This document shows positions 17,194 to 26,077 of a stretch of DNA of 64,000 nucleotides, one piece after another. This DNA comes from Magnetococcus marinus MC-1. Lineage in GTDB: Bacteria > Pseudomonadota > Magnetococcia > Magnetococcales > Magnetococcaceae. The notes beneath the pieces were generated by a model that was not told the DNA's origin, did not search any database, and saw nothing but the letters and a program-made list of their open reading frames with translations. The stretch lies in NCBI RefSeq assembly GCF_000014865.1, contig NC_008576.1:1517501-1581500 (forward strand). The letters are read 5' to 3'. Each line of letters starts with the position of its first letter. Position 1 is the first letter of the stretch. A program made the translations under genes and the position numbers.

Positions 17194-17840
17194 CCATCAT
17201 GAACGGCAATTGGAATGACTTCAACGATGCTGAATCTCAGCAAAGCTTCGATCTCATCCCCAAAGGGACCATTGCGCCGGTGCGCATGACCATCAAACCC
17301 GGTGGTTATGATGATCCAAACCGTGGCTGGGCCGGAGGTTATGCCAAACGCAACCCCGATACCGGTGCTGTGTACATACAGTGTGAGTTTGTCATCACCG
17401 AGGGCAAACACGCTAAACGGAAGGTGTGGAGCAACATCGGCTTATTCAGTCAGAAGGGTCCGGAATGGGGCAACATGGGGCGCTCTTTTATACGCGGGAT
17501 CCTCAACTCTTCCCGTGGCCTCAAGGATAAGGACAACACCCCTCAAGCCCAACAGGCTCGGCGTATCAATGGACTGGCAGATTTAGATGGGATTGAGTTC
17601 TTGGCCAAAATCGACGTGGAAAAGGATCAGAGGGACGATTCGGATAAGAATACCATCAAGTTTGCCATCACCCCGGACCAAAAGGAGTATCAGGGCTACA
17701 GTGGTGGTGGTACTCCAGCACCAGCAGCACCCCCAGCTAACCAGGGGTGGCAACAACCTGCTCAACAACAAGCACCTCAACAGCCACAGCAGCAAGCTAC
17801 TTCCACACCCCCTGCTCAAACGCCCAGTTGGGCACAGTAA
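17190..17840 (+). CDS. SSB-like phage protein with Gln/Pro-rich tail
   Basis: 216 residues. The N-terminal ~150 look like a phage OB-fold-type ssDNA-binding protein (KGTIAPVRMTIKPGG, then AVYIQCEFVITEGKHAKRKVW). Residues 170-216 are a low-complexity Pro/Gln/Ala linker ending PSWAQ, without the acidic tip of bacterial SSB. Position straight after the Sak4-like gene suggests it is its partner. I start at 17190 (AGGAGC just upstream); 17199 is an alternative. Confidence 0.7.
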   Translation: MTIMNGNWNDFNDAESQQSFDLIPKGTIAPVRMTIKPGGYDDPNRGWAGGYAKRNPDTGAVYIQCEFVITEGKHAKRKVWSNIGLFSQKGPEWGNMGRSFIRGILNSSRGLKDKDNTPQAQQARRINGLADLDGIEFLAKIDVEKDQRDDSDKNTIKFAITPDQKEYQGYSGGGTPAPAAPPANQGWQQPAQQQAPQQPQQQATSTPPAQTPSWAQ

Positions 17841-17851
17841 GGGGGTAAACC

Positions 17852-19534
17852 ATGCGTTTACGACCAAGGCAGAAACAGTTCGTGGAGCGGTCAGTGGCCG
17901 CTCTCCACGAACATGGGAACACTCTGGGGGTTGCTCCTACCGGTGCAGGCAAGACGGTAATGCTCTCTGCGGTTATTGGCAATATGCTCAGAAATGATGG
18001 TGGTAAAGCTTGCGTCCTTGCTCACCGGGATGAGCTGACCCGCCAGAATGTGATGAAGTTCACCAAGGTCAACCCTGGGTTCTCTACCTCCGTGGTGGAT
18101 GCCCGTGGCAAATCGTGGCGCGGTCGCGCCACCTTTGCCATGGTGCCCACTCTTGCCAGGCAGAAGAACCTGGATACCATGCCTGAACTTGGCTTGTTGG
18201 TCATTGACGAGGCGCACCACGCCGCCGCCAACAGCTACCGGCGGATCATTGATACCGCTCTGGATCGTAATCCGGATTGCTGCATTTACGGTCTAACTGC
18301 CACCCCCAATCGTGGTGATAAAAAGGCGCTACGCCCCATCTTCAGCAATGTCGCGGACCAAGTTCGCCTGGGTGAGTTGATCACTGCAGGCAATCTAGTC
18401 AAACCCCGTACATTCGTTGTCGATGTAGGCACTCAGGATGCGTTGAAAAGCGTACGGAAGACAGCAGACGACTTTGATATGGCCGAGGTGTCCCAAATCA
18501 TGAACAAGGCCCCGGTTACCGAGGCCGTTATCAAGCATTGGAAGGAAAAAGCCGGCACCCGAAAGACCATCGTATTCTGCTCCACCGTGGATCATGCCCA
18601 GAACGTTACAGATGCTTTCAACAATGCGGATGTGGAAGCTGTGATGGTCCACGGAGAGCTTACCACCGCAGAGCGCAAAGCTGCCTTGGCTCGATTTGAA
18701 AAGGGCTCGGCCATGGTGGTTGTGAACGTGGCGGTTCTCACAGAAGGCTACGATCATCCACCCACATCCTGCGTAGTTCTGCTTCGGCCAAGTTCGTACA
18801 AATCCACCATGATCCAGATGGTGGGACGCGGGCTGCGCACCGTGGATCCCGCCCTGTTCCCAGGACTGGTCAAAACCGACTGTATTGTTCTGGATTTCGG
18901 CACTTCATCCATTCTCCATGGATCTCTGGAGCAGGATGTCAACCTGGATGGAAAGGAGATCCAGGGAGCGGCTCCTACTAAGGAGTGTCCCGAATGTCAG
19001 GCTATCGTGCCTTTGGCAGTCAGGGAGTGCTCCCTTTGTGGGTATGTGTGGGAATCGGAAGTTACTGGAGAAGGGCCGGAATCCATCACCGACTTCATCA
19101 TGTCCGAGGTGGACCTGCTCAAACGCTCCAGTTTCCGCTGGGTTGACCTGTTCGGAGATGATGCCGCTATGGTGGCCAACGGCTTCCACGCCTGGGGTGG
19201 GATCTTCTTCCTCAATGGCAACTGGCACGCTGTGGGTGGAGCCAAGGGCCAGCCGACTAAGCTGCTCTCCATAGGTGAACGTACCATCTGTCTTGCTGCA
19301 GCCGATGACTGGCTCAATGAGAGCGAAACCGATGAGTCGGCACATAAAACCAAATCCTGGCTCAACCAACCCCCAACGGATAAGCAGCTTCAATATCTGC
19401 CACCAGCCATGCGCATGGATATGGGGCTGACCCGTTACCACGCATCAGCGCTGCTGACCTTCCGCTTCAATAAGGCTGCCATTCGCAGTTTGATCTTTGA
19501 AGCGGACCGACAGGCACTGGCGGAGGTGGCGTGA
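17852..19534 (+). CDS. Superfamily 2 DNA helicase (DEAH, phage)
   Basis: 560 residues. Motif I APTGAGKT (about 28-35), motif II VIDEAHHAA, motif III GLTATPNR, and helicase C-domain segments IVFCSTVDHAQ and QMVGRGLR (motif VI). A zinc ribbon CPECQ/CSLCG lies near 383-402, followed by a C-terminal domain of about 150 residues unique to such phage proteins. It likely unwinds DNA at phage replication or recombination forks. Confidence 0.88.
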   Translation: MRLRPRQKQFVERSVAALHEHGNTLGVAPTGAGKTVMLSAVIGNMLRNDGGKACVLAHRDELTRQNVMKFTKVNPGFSTSVVDARGKSWRGRATFAMVPTLARQKNLDTMPELGLLVIDEAHHAAANSYRRIIDTALDRNPDCCIYGLTATPNRGDKKALRPIFSNVADQVRLGELITAGNLVKPRTFVVDVGTQDALKSVRKTADDFDMAEVSQIMNKAPVTEAVIKHWKEKAGTRKTIVFCSTVDHAQNVTDAFNNADVEAVMVHGELTTAERKAALARFEKGSAMVVVNVAVLTEGYDHPPTSCVVLLRPSSYKSTMIQMVGRGLRTVDPALFPGLVKTDCIVLDFGTSSILHGSLEQDVNLDGKEIQGAAPTKECPECQAIVPLAVRECSLCGYVWESEVTGEGPESITDFIMSEVDLLKRSSFRWVDLFGDDAAMVANGFHAWGGIFFLNGNWHAVGGAKGQPTKLLSIGERTICLAAADDWLNESETDESAHKTKSWLNQPPTDKQLQYLPPAMRMDMGLTRYHASALLTFRFNKAAIRSLIFEADRQALAEVA

Positions 19535-19959
19535 TGGCCATGGCATGGACACGCCGAAAGAGCACCTGGCACGACCCGGATTGGGGGTGGATCAAGTTGC
19601 CGCCTGGTTTGCGCACCCGCCGGGTTGGGCTGGCAGCCTTGAACCGTAAGGAGCGGTCACTCTTTCAGCGTCATTTAAAACGTCACTCCTCACACGTTCT
19701 GATCTGGCTGTTACGCAAGGTTAGAGCTGTGCCGGAGGATCTGATTTTGGAGGTTCACAACATGGTGGATGCCACTGAGTTGGAAAAAGCAGCCATGGCC
19801 GCCGCACTCCCCTCTCTTGGGGAGTATGTGGCCAGCATTGGTATGCAACGCCCTTTGGCGGAGTACAGCAAAGAGGAAGTGCTCACGATGGTGGAGGTGG
19901 TTATCACTGCCTATCAGGAGTACATGGCCAGCGCCAAGCCGGATGAGATTCCGTTTTAG
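19534..19959 (+). CDS. Phage hypothetical protein
   Basis: 141 residues starting at ATG 19534 with GGAGGTGG upstream, overlapping the helicase stop. Basic N-terminus with Trp residues (RRKSTWHDPDWGWIKLP), helical remainder and a terminal KPDEIPF. Possibly DUF6511-like, from memory. Function unknown. Confidence 0.65.
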   Translation: MAMAWTRRKSTWHDPDWGWIKLPPGLRTRRVGLAALNRKERSLFQRHLKRHSSHVLIWLLRKVRAVPEDLILEVHNMVDATELEKAAMAAALPSLGEYVASIGMQRPLAEYSKEEVLTMVEVVITAYQEYMASAKPDEIPF

Positions 19960-19969
19960 GAGAGCCCTA

Positions 19970-20683
19970 ATGAACACGCATAACCACAACGCGATGATCA
20001 GCATCGGAAATAGTGAGTTTCCCATCGTTGAGTATCAAGGAAGGCGGGTCATCACCCTAGCTATGGTAGATCAGATTCACCAGCGCCCAGTGGGGACCGC
20101 GTCTAGAAACTTCGGCGCAAATCGAGAACGCTTCCTGGACAGAGAAGACTTCTACCTTATTGATTTCTCTAAAAAAGACGAATTTCGTTCCTTTGATATT
20201 GAGATCCCCACAAGAGGGCTGACCCTCTTGACCGAGTCTGGCTATCTCATGTTGGTGAAATCCTTCACCGACGATCTGGCCTGGAAGGTTCAGAGAGAGC
20301 TGGTCAATCGCTACTTCCGAACCGCACCCACCTCCACGGCCCACCAGCTCTATCTGATGGCCAAGGCCAACTGGGAACAGGAGCAGAGACTGAGCCAGAT
20401 TGCGGAACTGCAGCACAACCAACAACAGCAGTTGGATGCCATTGCCCAACGCCAATCAGACATGGATGGCAACACCGGATACATGACTGCCCTGGCGTAT
20501 TGCCGCAAAGAGGGTATCCCTGCACCCCTCGCTTATGCCAAGCAACTGGGCATAAAGGCATCTGAGATGTGTCGGAACCTCGCCATTCGTATGGGACAGG
20601 TCCCTGATGAGCGCTGGGGGTCGGTCAATAGTTATCCCATAGAGATCCTCCGTGAATGCCACCAGGATATGAAAGGGGCATGA
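19970..20683 (+). CDS. ORF6N-domain phage antirepressor-type protein
   Basis: 237 residues. The N-terminal ~110 form an ORF6N domain: ISIGNSEFPIVEYQGRRVIT, then HQRPVGTASRNFGANRERF and TLLTESGYLMLVKSF. The C-terminal half is helical with a Gln-rich stretch. ORF6N/KilA-N proteins bind DNA and often act as antirepressors or regulators. Start at 19970 has GGAG; longer frames upstream overlap the previous gene. Confidence 0.83.
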   Translation: MNTHNHNAMISIGNSEFPIVEYQGRRVITLAMVDQIHQRPVGTASRNFGANRERFLDREDFYLIDFSKKDEFRSFDIEIPTRGLTLLTESGYLMLVKSFTDDLAWKVQRELVNRYFRTAPTSTAHQLYLMAKANWEQEQRLSQIAELQHNQQQQLDAIAQRQSDMDGNTGYMTALAYCRKEGIPAPLAYAKQLGIKASEMCRNLAIRMGQVPDERWGSVNSYPIEILRECHQDMKGA

Positions 20684-21456
20684 CCATGTTGGATTATAAT
20701 CACAACGGTGGGGGCATCGCCCCCGCCATCAATCATCTGATTGATGAGGCTTTGGAGGTGGAAAACCGCCAACAGACCCCTCGCACCTATCTGGGCGCAT
20801 CCCGTTTAGGAGTGGCTTGTGAACGGGCGCTGCAGTTTGAGTACGCCCATGCTCCCAAGGATACGGGGAAGGATTTTGATGGGCAGCTCCTGCGCATTTT
20901 CGCCGCTGGACACCTGTTTGAGGATATGGCGATTCGCTGGCTGCGCATGGCTGGATTCGAGCTCTTCACCACCAAGGGTAATCGCCCTAATGGCGAGCAG
21001 TTCGGCTTCGAAGCCGCTGGCGGTCGGATTCAGGGCCACGTAGACGGGATCATCGTGTCTGGCCCAAACAGCATCAGCATGGGTTACCCCTGTCTATGGG
21101 AGTGCAAGTCCCTCAACAATAAATCCTGGAATGACACTGTAAAGCGCGGGGTGGCCCTCTCCAAGCCGGTATACGCAGCCCAGGTCGCCATCTATCAGGC
21201 ATATATGGAGCCCCAGGTAGGGGGCATCTCGGCCAACCCGGCGCTGTTCACCGCCATCAACAAGGATACGTCCGAAATCCATCACGAACTGGTGCCTTTT
21301 GATGCCCCACTTGCGCAGAAGATGTCCGATCGCGCTGTGCGCATCATCAAAGCCACAGAGGCCCATGAGCTACTACCCCGGATCAGCCGGGAGTCGACAC
21401 ACTTCCAGTGCCGTATGTGTAGCTGGGCAGATCGCTGCTGGAGTCTATCAGCATGA
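20680..21456 (+). CDS. PD-(D/E)XK nuclease, Cas4/RecB-like with Fe-S cysteines
   Basis: 258 residues. Catalytic core: GHVDGII supplies Asp, LWECKSL supplies Glu-x-Lys, and the QVAIYQAYM helix carries the RecB-family Gln/Tyr. One Cys near the N-terminus (GVACERAL) and three at the C-terminus (CRMCSWADRC) are spaced like a 4Fe-4S cluster of Cas4/AddB-type nucleases. It probably resects DNA ends for the Sak4-like recombinase. ATGA overlap with the ORF6N gene; 20686 is an alternative start. Confidence 0.83.
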   Translation: MTMLDYNHNGGGIAPAINHLIDEALEVENRQQTPRTYLGASRLGVACERALQFEYAHAPKDTGKDFDGQLLRIFAAGHLFEDMAIRWLRMAGFELFTTKGNRPNGEQFGFEAAGGRIQGHVDGIIVSGPNSISMGYPCLWECKSLNNKSWNDTVKRGVALSKPVYAAQVAIYQAYMEPQVGGISANPALFTAINKDTSEIHHELVPFDAPLAQKMSDRAVRIIKATEAHELLPRISRESTHFQCRMCSWADRCWSLSA

Positions 21457-23591
21457 ATAATGGGGCTCCATATCTCGATTTCAATGATGCCGGTGGGCAG
21501 CAGGAGTTTTCCTCTGTTGCAGAACAGCATCATGAAAAGGAGGAGATCAAGGCACGTCTGCAGAGCCAGATTGAGTCGGTGCTGTATCACCTTCTGCCTG
21601 CCGGGAAGGTTCGTCATGGGCAGTTCTTCATCGGCGATGTGGAGGGCAACCCCGGTGAAAGTATGAAGGTAGAACTGACCGGCGAAAAGGCTGGGGTCTG
21701 GTACGACCATGCCGCAGGTTCGGGTGGCGACATCCTGGACCTGTGGGCCCGGTCACGAGGCATGGACACCCGCACCCAGTTCCGTGACGTCATGGATGAT
21801 GTGCGCGGCTGGCTGGGAGAGTCCGTGAGATTACCACCTGTTTCGATGCAACCAACTCAACGGCGTGAACCCCCCATGGATGAGCTGGGGCCCCATACCG
21901 GTAAGTGGGACTATTTCGATACCAATGGCCAACTACTGGTCTGTGTCTACCGTTACGATCCTCCGGGCCGCCGAAAGCAGTTCCGCCCTCTGGATGTGCG
22001 CACCGGCAAGTGGCAGTCGCCAGCGGTGACGCCCCTCTACAACCTCCCCGGCATCATTCACGCCGCTGAGGTGGTGCTGGTCGAAGGGGAAAAGAGCGCC
22101 CAGGCGCTCATCGATGCGGGAATCCCGGCCACCACCTCCATGGGCTCCAAGGGACAGATCAACCGTGCCGATTGGAGTGTTCTCCAGGGAAAGCGGGTAA
22201 TCATCTGGCCCGACCGGGACAAGGCAGGATGGGAGTACGCCCAATTGGCTTCACAGGCCGCCAGAAACGCGGGTGTTCGGGAAGTATCCATTCTCACTCC
22301 ACCGGAGGAGAAACCTGAAAAATGGGATGCCGCTGATGCCATGGCTGAAGGGATGGATGTGCGTGCTTTCATCCATGGAACACCACGTCAGGAACCACAG
22401 ACCCGGAAACGCCGCATCCGACTGATGGATTGGACCTTCGACCGTTATGACGGCCCACCCCCGCCACGGGAGTGGTTGGTTGAGGGTGTTCTTCCCCTCG
22501 GAGTGCCCGGCATGGTCGCCGCCATCGGTGGAGCAGGAAAAAGCATGCTGTTGTTGGACCTTTGCATCAAGGTGGCTCAGATACATACAGGGAATCCCAT
22601 TCCCACAGAGGCGCTGGGAGGTCCTTTGGTCCCTATTGAAGGTACAGCGGTCATGCTCACCGCTGAGGACGATCAAGATGAGATCCACAGACGACTCAAT
22701 CTGCTTGTTGGAGATCTTCCAGATCCCAGAAGGCTGATTGTGATTCCACTGCCCAATGCAGGTGGTGCTATGCCCCTTGTCGCCATGGGTCGTGAAGGCC
22801 CTGTACTCACTGATGCCTACGAGGAGATGCGTCAGGAGCTATTGGAAATCCCAGACCTGCGATTAGTGGTCATCGATCCACTCCAAAGCTTTGCAGGTGG
22901 AGATGTCAATAGTGACCCCGCCGCAGGGTCCATGTTCTTTGCTGGGTTGGGCCGCATTGCTGCTGAAACAGGGGCAACCACATTAGTAGCGCACCATTTC
23001 AAGAAAGTGGGTAGCAAACCCATTCACAGCGCCAGTGAAGCCAGAGAAGCCATCCGTGGCACCACTGCCCTAGTTGACGGTGGGCGCTGGTCTTACGCCC
23101 TATGGGAAGCCTCACAGGATGAATCCATCAAAATCTGTACCCAACTGCAACGCAGTTATGAACGTGACTCTGTGTTCAATGGTGCGGTGGTCAAAAGCAA
23201 CTGGCCAGTTGATAAAGCAGTTAGGGTCTATGTTCGCGAGTCATCGACAGGGTTACTACAAGATCGTTCAGTTGACCTCGCTATGCGCATCAGTGGCAAT
23301 GAAGATTTAAGTAAAAGTCTTGTCATGGCTCTGGGTAAAGCAGCATCCAATGGCCAACCATTCACGAAAACTGGCGGTAATGGTGTCTTTGAACGTAGAT
23401 CAGAGCTTCCAGGCGACTTACAGGCGTTTTCCAAGCATAAGATAGCAGAGTTGATTGACTCCTTATTGCGAACAGGACGGCTAGTGCAGTGCGTAGCACC
23501 GGGTAGTCATATCAAAAAATGGCTCGATGTTCCGGGGGGTGAGTTTGCACTTGGCGTCGGTGAATTTCAGCTGGGATCTGGAGCTGAATGA
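21453..23591 (+). CDS. Phage primase-helicase (Toprim-like plus RepA/RecA-type ATPase)
   Basis: 712 residues. Residues 45-120 resemble a CHC2-like primase zinc-less start; 155-290 hold a Toprim domain (VVLVEGEKSAQALIDAG, RVIIWPDRDKAG). From about 330 a RepA-type hexameric ATPase follows: Walker A AAIGGAGKSMLLLD, Walker B RLVVIDPLQSF and TTLVAHHFKK. It likely primes and unwinds at the phage origin. Overlaps the nuclease gene by 4 bp. The palindromic CCGGGAA cluster follows directly. Confidence 0.86.
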   Translation: MNNGAPYLDFNDAGGQQEFSSVAEQHHEKEEIKARLQSQIESVLYHLLPAGKVRHGQFFIGDVEGNPGESMKVELTGEKAGVWYDHAAGSGGDILDLWARSRGMDTRTQFRDVMDDVRGWLGESVRLPPVSMQPTQRREPPMDELGPHTGKWDYFDTNGQLLVCVYRYDPPGRRKQFRPLDVRTGKWQSPAVTPLYNLPGIIHAAEVVLVEGEKSAQALIDAGIPATTSMGSKGQINRADWSVLQGKRVIIWPDRDKAGWEYAQLASQAARNAGVREVSILTPPEEKPEKWDAADAMAEGMDVRAFIHGTPRQEPQTRKRRIRLMDWTFDRYDGPPPPREWLVEGVLPLGVPGMVAAIGGAGKSMLLLDLCIKVAQIHTGNPIPTEALGGPLVPIEGTAVMLTAEDDQDEIHRRLNLLVGDLPDPRRLIVIPLPNAGGAMPLVAMGREGPVLTDAYEEMRQELLEIPDLRLVVIDPLQSFAGGDVNSDPAAGSMFFAGLGRIAAETGATTLVAHHFKKVGSKPIHSASEAREAIRGTTALVDGGRWSYALWEASQDESIKICTQLQRSYERDSVFNGAVVKSNWPVDKAVRVYVRESSTGLLQDRSVDLAMRISGNEDLSKSLVMALGKAASNGQPFTKTGGNGVFERRSELPGDLQAFSKHKIAELIDSLLRTGRLVQCVAPGSHIKKWLDVPGGEFALGVGEFQLGSGAE

Positions 23592-23604
23592 TGAGGAAAA
23601 ATGC

Positions 23605-23771
23605 GTTCCCGGAACCTACCCATTCCCGGAAAAATCCGGGAACCGGGAACGTTAACATATTGAATTGTATAGGGTGCACCGTTCCCGCCGGGAACGTTCC
23701 CGGCCATTCCGGGAAGATGTTTAACTTATTGATTACTTAAGGAGAAATCAGCTCGTTCCCGGTTCCCGGCT
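23605..23771. repeat. TTCCCGG/CCGGGAA palindrome cluster
   Basis: At least eight half-sites in about 165 bp. Clear palindromes: TTCCCGGA-AAAA-TCCGGGAA (23623-23642) and GTTCCCG-C-CGGGAAC (23681-23695), plus GTTCCCGG at 23605 and 23696, TTCCGGGAA at 23708 and a doubled TTCCCGGTTCCCGG near 23756. Non-coding, directly downstream of the primase-helicase gene. Candidate phage origin or operator. Confidence 0.85.
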
Positions 23772-23943
23772 TTCCCTATATATAAATATATAGATGGGGG
23801 TGGTATGGAAACCCACCCCCCATCATGAATGACTGTTCAACAATTCCGCAGCCCGGCAAAGGGAGCGGATTCAAATCGGACGGTGGTGAGCTCCGCCAAG
23901 ACCTGCACCACCGTCCTGACCACATCAGCCAATGGAGGAAGAT
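23772..23943. terminator. AT-rich segment and hairpin before the RuvC-like gene
   Basis: TATATATAAATATATAG (about 23777-23793) is strongly AT-rich and could melt as part of an origin. GGGGGTGG (23796-23803) pairs with CCACCCCC (23813-23820) in a hairpin lacking a T tract, so termination is uncertain. Confidence 0.4.
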
Positions 23944-24444
23944 ATGGCTACTCAGAGTTTGCCCCATCGGGGCACAGATGAAAACAGGACAGTGTTGGCC
24001 CTGGATCTTGGTACCCAGTTGGGGTGGGCGCTGCACCACCCCGATGGGACCATCACCAGCGGCACGGTGTCGTTCAAGCTGGGCAGGTTTGAAGGGGGCG
24101 GTATGCAGTGGGTCAGGTTCAAGGCCTGGCTGGATGAGATGCACTTCACCAGCGATGTAGGACAGATCCTGTTTGAGGAGGTGCGCAGGCATATCGGAAC
24201 GACAGCGGCCCATGTGTATGGCGGATTCCTGGCCCACCTCACAGCCTGGGCAGAGCACCATGAGGTGCCCTACATGGGGGTGCCCGTGGGCAGCATCAAA
24301 AAATCAGCTACGGGCAAAGGCAACGCCAGCAAGGAGCAGGTGACTCACGCCATGAAGCGCCTGGGATACACCCCGGAGGATGACAACGAGGCCGACGCTT
24401 TGGCCCTGCTGCATTGGCAGATCGACCAGGGAGGTGCGCGATGA
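23944..24444 (+). CDS. RuvC-like Holliday junction resolvase
   Basis: 166 residues with an RNase H fold. Catalytic acids: Asp in LALDLGTQLGW, Glu in ILFEEVRRH, and the C-terminal Asp pair in DDNEADALAL. KGNASKEQV is typical of phage RuvC/YqgF-type resolvases. It would resolve branched DNA from phage recombination or before packaging. ATG at 23944 with GGAGGA upstream; 23932 would include the ribosome site. Confidence 0.85.
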   Translation: MATQSLPHRGTDENRTVLALDLGTQLGWALHHPDGTITSGTVSFKLGRFEGGGMQWVRFKAWLDEMHFTSDVGQILFEEVRRHIGTTAAHVYGGFLAHLTAWAEHHEVPYMGVPVGSIKKSATGKGNASKEQVTHAMKRLGYTPEDDNEADALALLHWQIDQGGAR

Positions 24445-24659
24445 ACGGCGGCCCCAATATGCCCCGCAGCCCCTTGGCCCGGTTTCAGAGCAGCCAGGTG
24501 GATGTGGATGAGCAGAAGCGATATGGTTGGAATCGCCACGGCATCCTGGTGGTGTCGCACGATGACAATCGCCTCAGCTGGCCAGAGCGGGAGTTGGTCA
24601 AGCAACTGGGGGATCGGCTTTATGGCCAAAAACGCCGCAAGGGGGTGTGTCATGCGTGA
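24441..24659 (+). CDS. Small phage protein, unknown
   Basis: 72 residues, ATGA overlap with the resolvase gene and GGAGGTG upstream. Charged; the centre reads WNRHGILVVSHDDNRLSWPE. No family recognised. It is coupled to the DUF6362 gene, which it overlaps by 8 bp. Confidence 0.65.
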   Translation: MNGGPNMPRSPLARFQSSQVDVDEQKRYGWNRHGILVVSHDDNRLSWPERELVKQLGDRLYGQKRRKGVCHA

Positions 24660-25059
24660 GCAGAAATGGGATGCTCCAGCTGTAGCAAAACGGCTAGAAG
24701 AGGCAGCGTTCACGATGAAGCGGTTGCCTGTGAAGGGACTCAAGCCTGAGGAGGTTCGTTCTGCTTGGCCGGAGGTGATCCATGAATTTTACGATGCCTA
24801 CGGCTGGGGTACGGCAGAGGCTAGGCTGGGACCACCTTCCCCAGCTGCCATCGACCGCCTTGATGAGGTGATGGGGTGGTTGGAATGGCTTGAGCCGGAT
24901 CATCGGCGCTTGGTTTGGTACCGTGCCGAAAGGGTGCCTTGGAAATTGCTCATGCGGCGATTTGGTCGAGCCAGATCAACGCTTGCGGCACATTGGAAGT
25001 CTGCCATTTTCCAAGTCGTGGCTGTGCTTAACCAAGGAAAACGTGTCCGGACGTTTTAG
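24652..25059 (+). CDS. DUF6362-like phage protein with HTH
   Basis: 135 residues. The C-terminal third (WKLLMRRFGRARSTLAAHW) looks like a sigma-factor-type helix-turn-helix; the middle holds IDRLDEVMGWLEWLEPDHRR. Proteins of this type end early operons and precede lysis genes, so control of late transcription is a reasonable inference. The stop codon lies in the loop of a perfect inverted repeat. Confidence 0.7.
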   Translation: MREQKWDAPAVAKRLEEAAFTMKRLPVKGLKPEEVRSAWPEVIHEFYDAYGWGTAEARLGPPSPAAIDRLDEVMGWLEWLEPDHRRLVWYRAERVPWKLLMRRFGRARSTLAAHWKSAIFQVVAVLNQGKRVRTF

Positions 25060-25070
25060 TTCCGGACACG
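25042..25070. promoter_or_regulatory. Perfect 10-bp inverted repeat over the DUF6362 stop codon
   Basis: CGTGTCCGGA (25042-25051) and TCCGGACACG (25061-25070) around a 9-nt loop containing the TAG. It could be an operator for the HTH protein it ends or an mRNA 3' hairpin. Confidence 0.6.
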
Positions 25071-25135
25071 ATCGGCAGATTTTGGTAGTATTAGCGCTAT
25101 AGTCGGGCAGAAGACCCGCATCGCACGAAACACGA

Positions 25136-25170
25136 GAAACCCACCCCAGTGCAACCTGGCGGTGGGTTTC
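25136..25170 (+). terminator. Hairpin between early and lysis genes
   Basis: GAAACCCACC (25136-25145) pairs with GGTGGGTTTC (25161-25170); a second short stem CCAG/CTGG lies in the loop. No T run follows. Possible terminator, or an antitermination target of the late regulator. Confidence 0.5.
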
Positions 25171-25189
25171 GCCGTTTATGGGGGTAGAG

Positions 25190-25312
25190 ATGGGAACTTC
25201 ACTGCTGATGGTGGCTACGGTGGCTGGGTCGCTGATCATCGGGCTTTTTGCCGTGGCCATGATGGGCGTGCTGTTACGCATCCTGCTCGGAGGGGGTGAA
25301 GAGCATGTCTGA
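25190..25312 (+). CDS. 40-aa membrane peptide, holin-like
   Basis: ATG at 25190 after GGGGTAGAG; 40 codons. Residues 4-33 are one long hydrophobic helix (LLMVATVAGSLIIGLFAVAM), with Arg31 and GGGEEHV at the end. It overlaps the endolysin start by 8 bp. A single-span peptide before an endolysin suggests a pinholin or holin accessory; this is by position. Confidence 0.6.
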   Translation: MGTSLLMVATVAGSLIIGLFAVAMMGVLLRILLGGGEEHV

Positions 25313-25697
25313 ACAGCATTGGCCACATTTCTCCCATGCTGAACTGCAATGCCATTGTGGCTGTGGCCGGTCGGTGATGGACGAGCGTTTCATGGCTCGG
25401 CTTGAAGAACTCCGCATGGCCTATGGCAAACCCATTATCGTCAACAGCGCATACCGCTGCCCCAACCACAACGCATCCGTATCCACAACCGGATCCAATG
25501 GACCTCACACCACCGGCAGGGCTGTAGACGTACAGGTCTCCGGTGAAGATGCCCATGCCCTGATGGCGTTGGCCATGCACCATGGGTTCACCGGCATCGG
25601 GGTTAGCCAGCGAGGCCAGCACAAGTCCCGTTTCATCCACCTGGACACCTTGGATGCAGCACTTGGTCAGCCTCGGCCAACGATTTGGTCGTACTGA
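25305..25697 (+). CDS. Endolysin, M15-family D-Ala-D-Ala peptidase type
   Basis: 130 residues. Zinc-site motifs HTTGRAVDV (His, Asp) and RFIHLDT (second His) with SAYRCPNHN upstream are those of Peptidase_M15A/YcbK-like enzymes that cut peptidoglycan cross-bridges. A CHCGCGRS Cys-rich turn lies near 21. No signal peptide, so it needs a holin. Start at 25305 after GGAGGGGGTGAAG. Confidence 0.87.
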   Translation: MSEQHWPHFSHAELQCHCGCGRSVMDERFMARLEELRMAYGKPIIVNSAYRCPNHNASVSTTGSNGPHTTGRAVDVQVSGEDAHALMALAMHHGFTGIGVSQRGQHKSRFIHLDTLDAALGQPRPTIWSY

Positions 25698-25699
25698 CC

Positions 25700-25975
25700 T
25701 CAGTAGTCTACGCGCTTGCGCATATCCAGCCCAGGCTTGAAGTGCACAGCCGTTTTGGACTCAACAGCTACTTTTTCACCAGTTTTGGGATTGCGCGCAG
25801 CACGCGGCTTCCTGGCTCTCGGCTCAAATACGCCAAAGCCTCGAAGCTCAACTCTTTCCCCTTTGGCTAAAGCCTTGCCGAGTTCACTAAAAACGAGGTC
25901 GACGACCATAGCTGCGTATTGCTTGGTTAAGCCTTTTTGCGCGGCAATAGTGAGAATGAGTTCAGATTTAGTCAT
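25700..25975 (-). CDS. IHF/HU-family DNA-bending protein (minus-strand cassette)
   Basis: 91 residues. Standard DNABII fold: N-terminal helices TKSELILTIAAQKGLT, the RGFGVF beta turn, and the arm ARKPRAARNPKTGEKV with the Pro that kinks DNA. Closer to IHF-beta than to HU by eye. It is transcribed against the late genes from within them, two bases from the endolysin stop. A second DNABII gene lies at 29993. Confidence 0.88.
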   Translation of the reverse strand: MTKSELILTIAAQKGLTKQYAAMVVDLVFSELGKALAKGERVELRGFGVFEPRARKPRAARNPKTGEKVAVESKTAVHFKPGLDMRKRVDY

Positions 25976-26077
25976 GATTGATCCAGTTTATTGGATTGAT
26001 TAACGAATACAGTGTCTTCAGATGTATATCGAAGCATCCGTTGGTTTGCAATAATTTCTGTGTTGGAGGTAGAAGAG

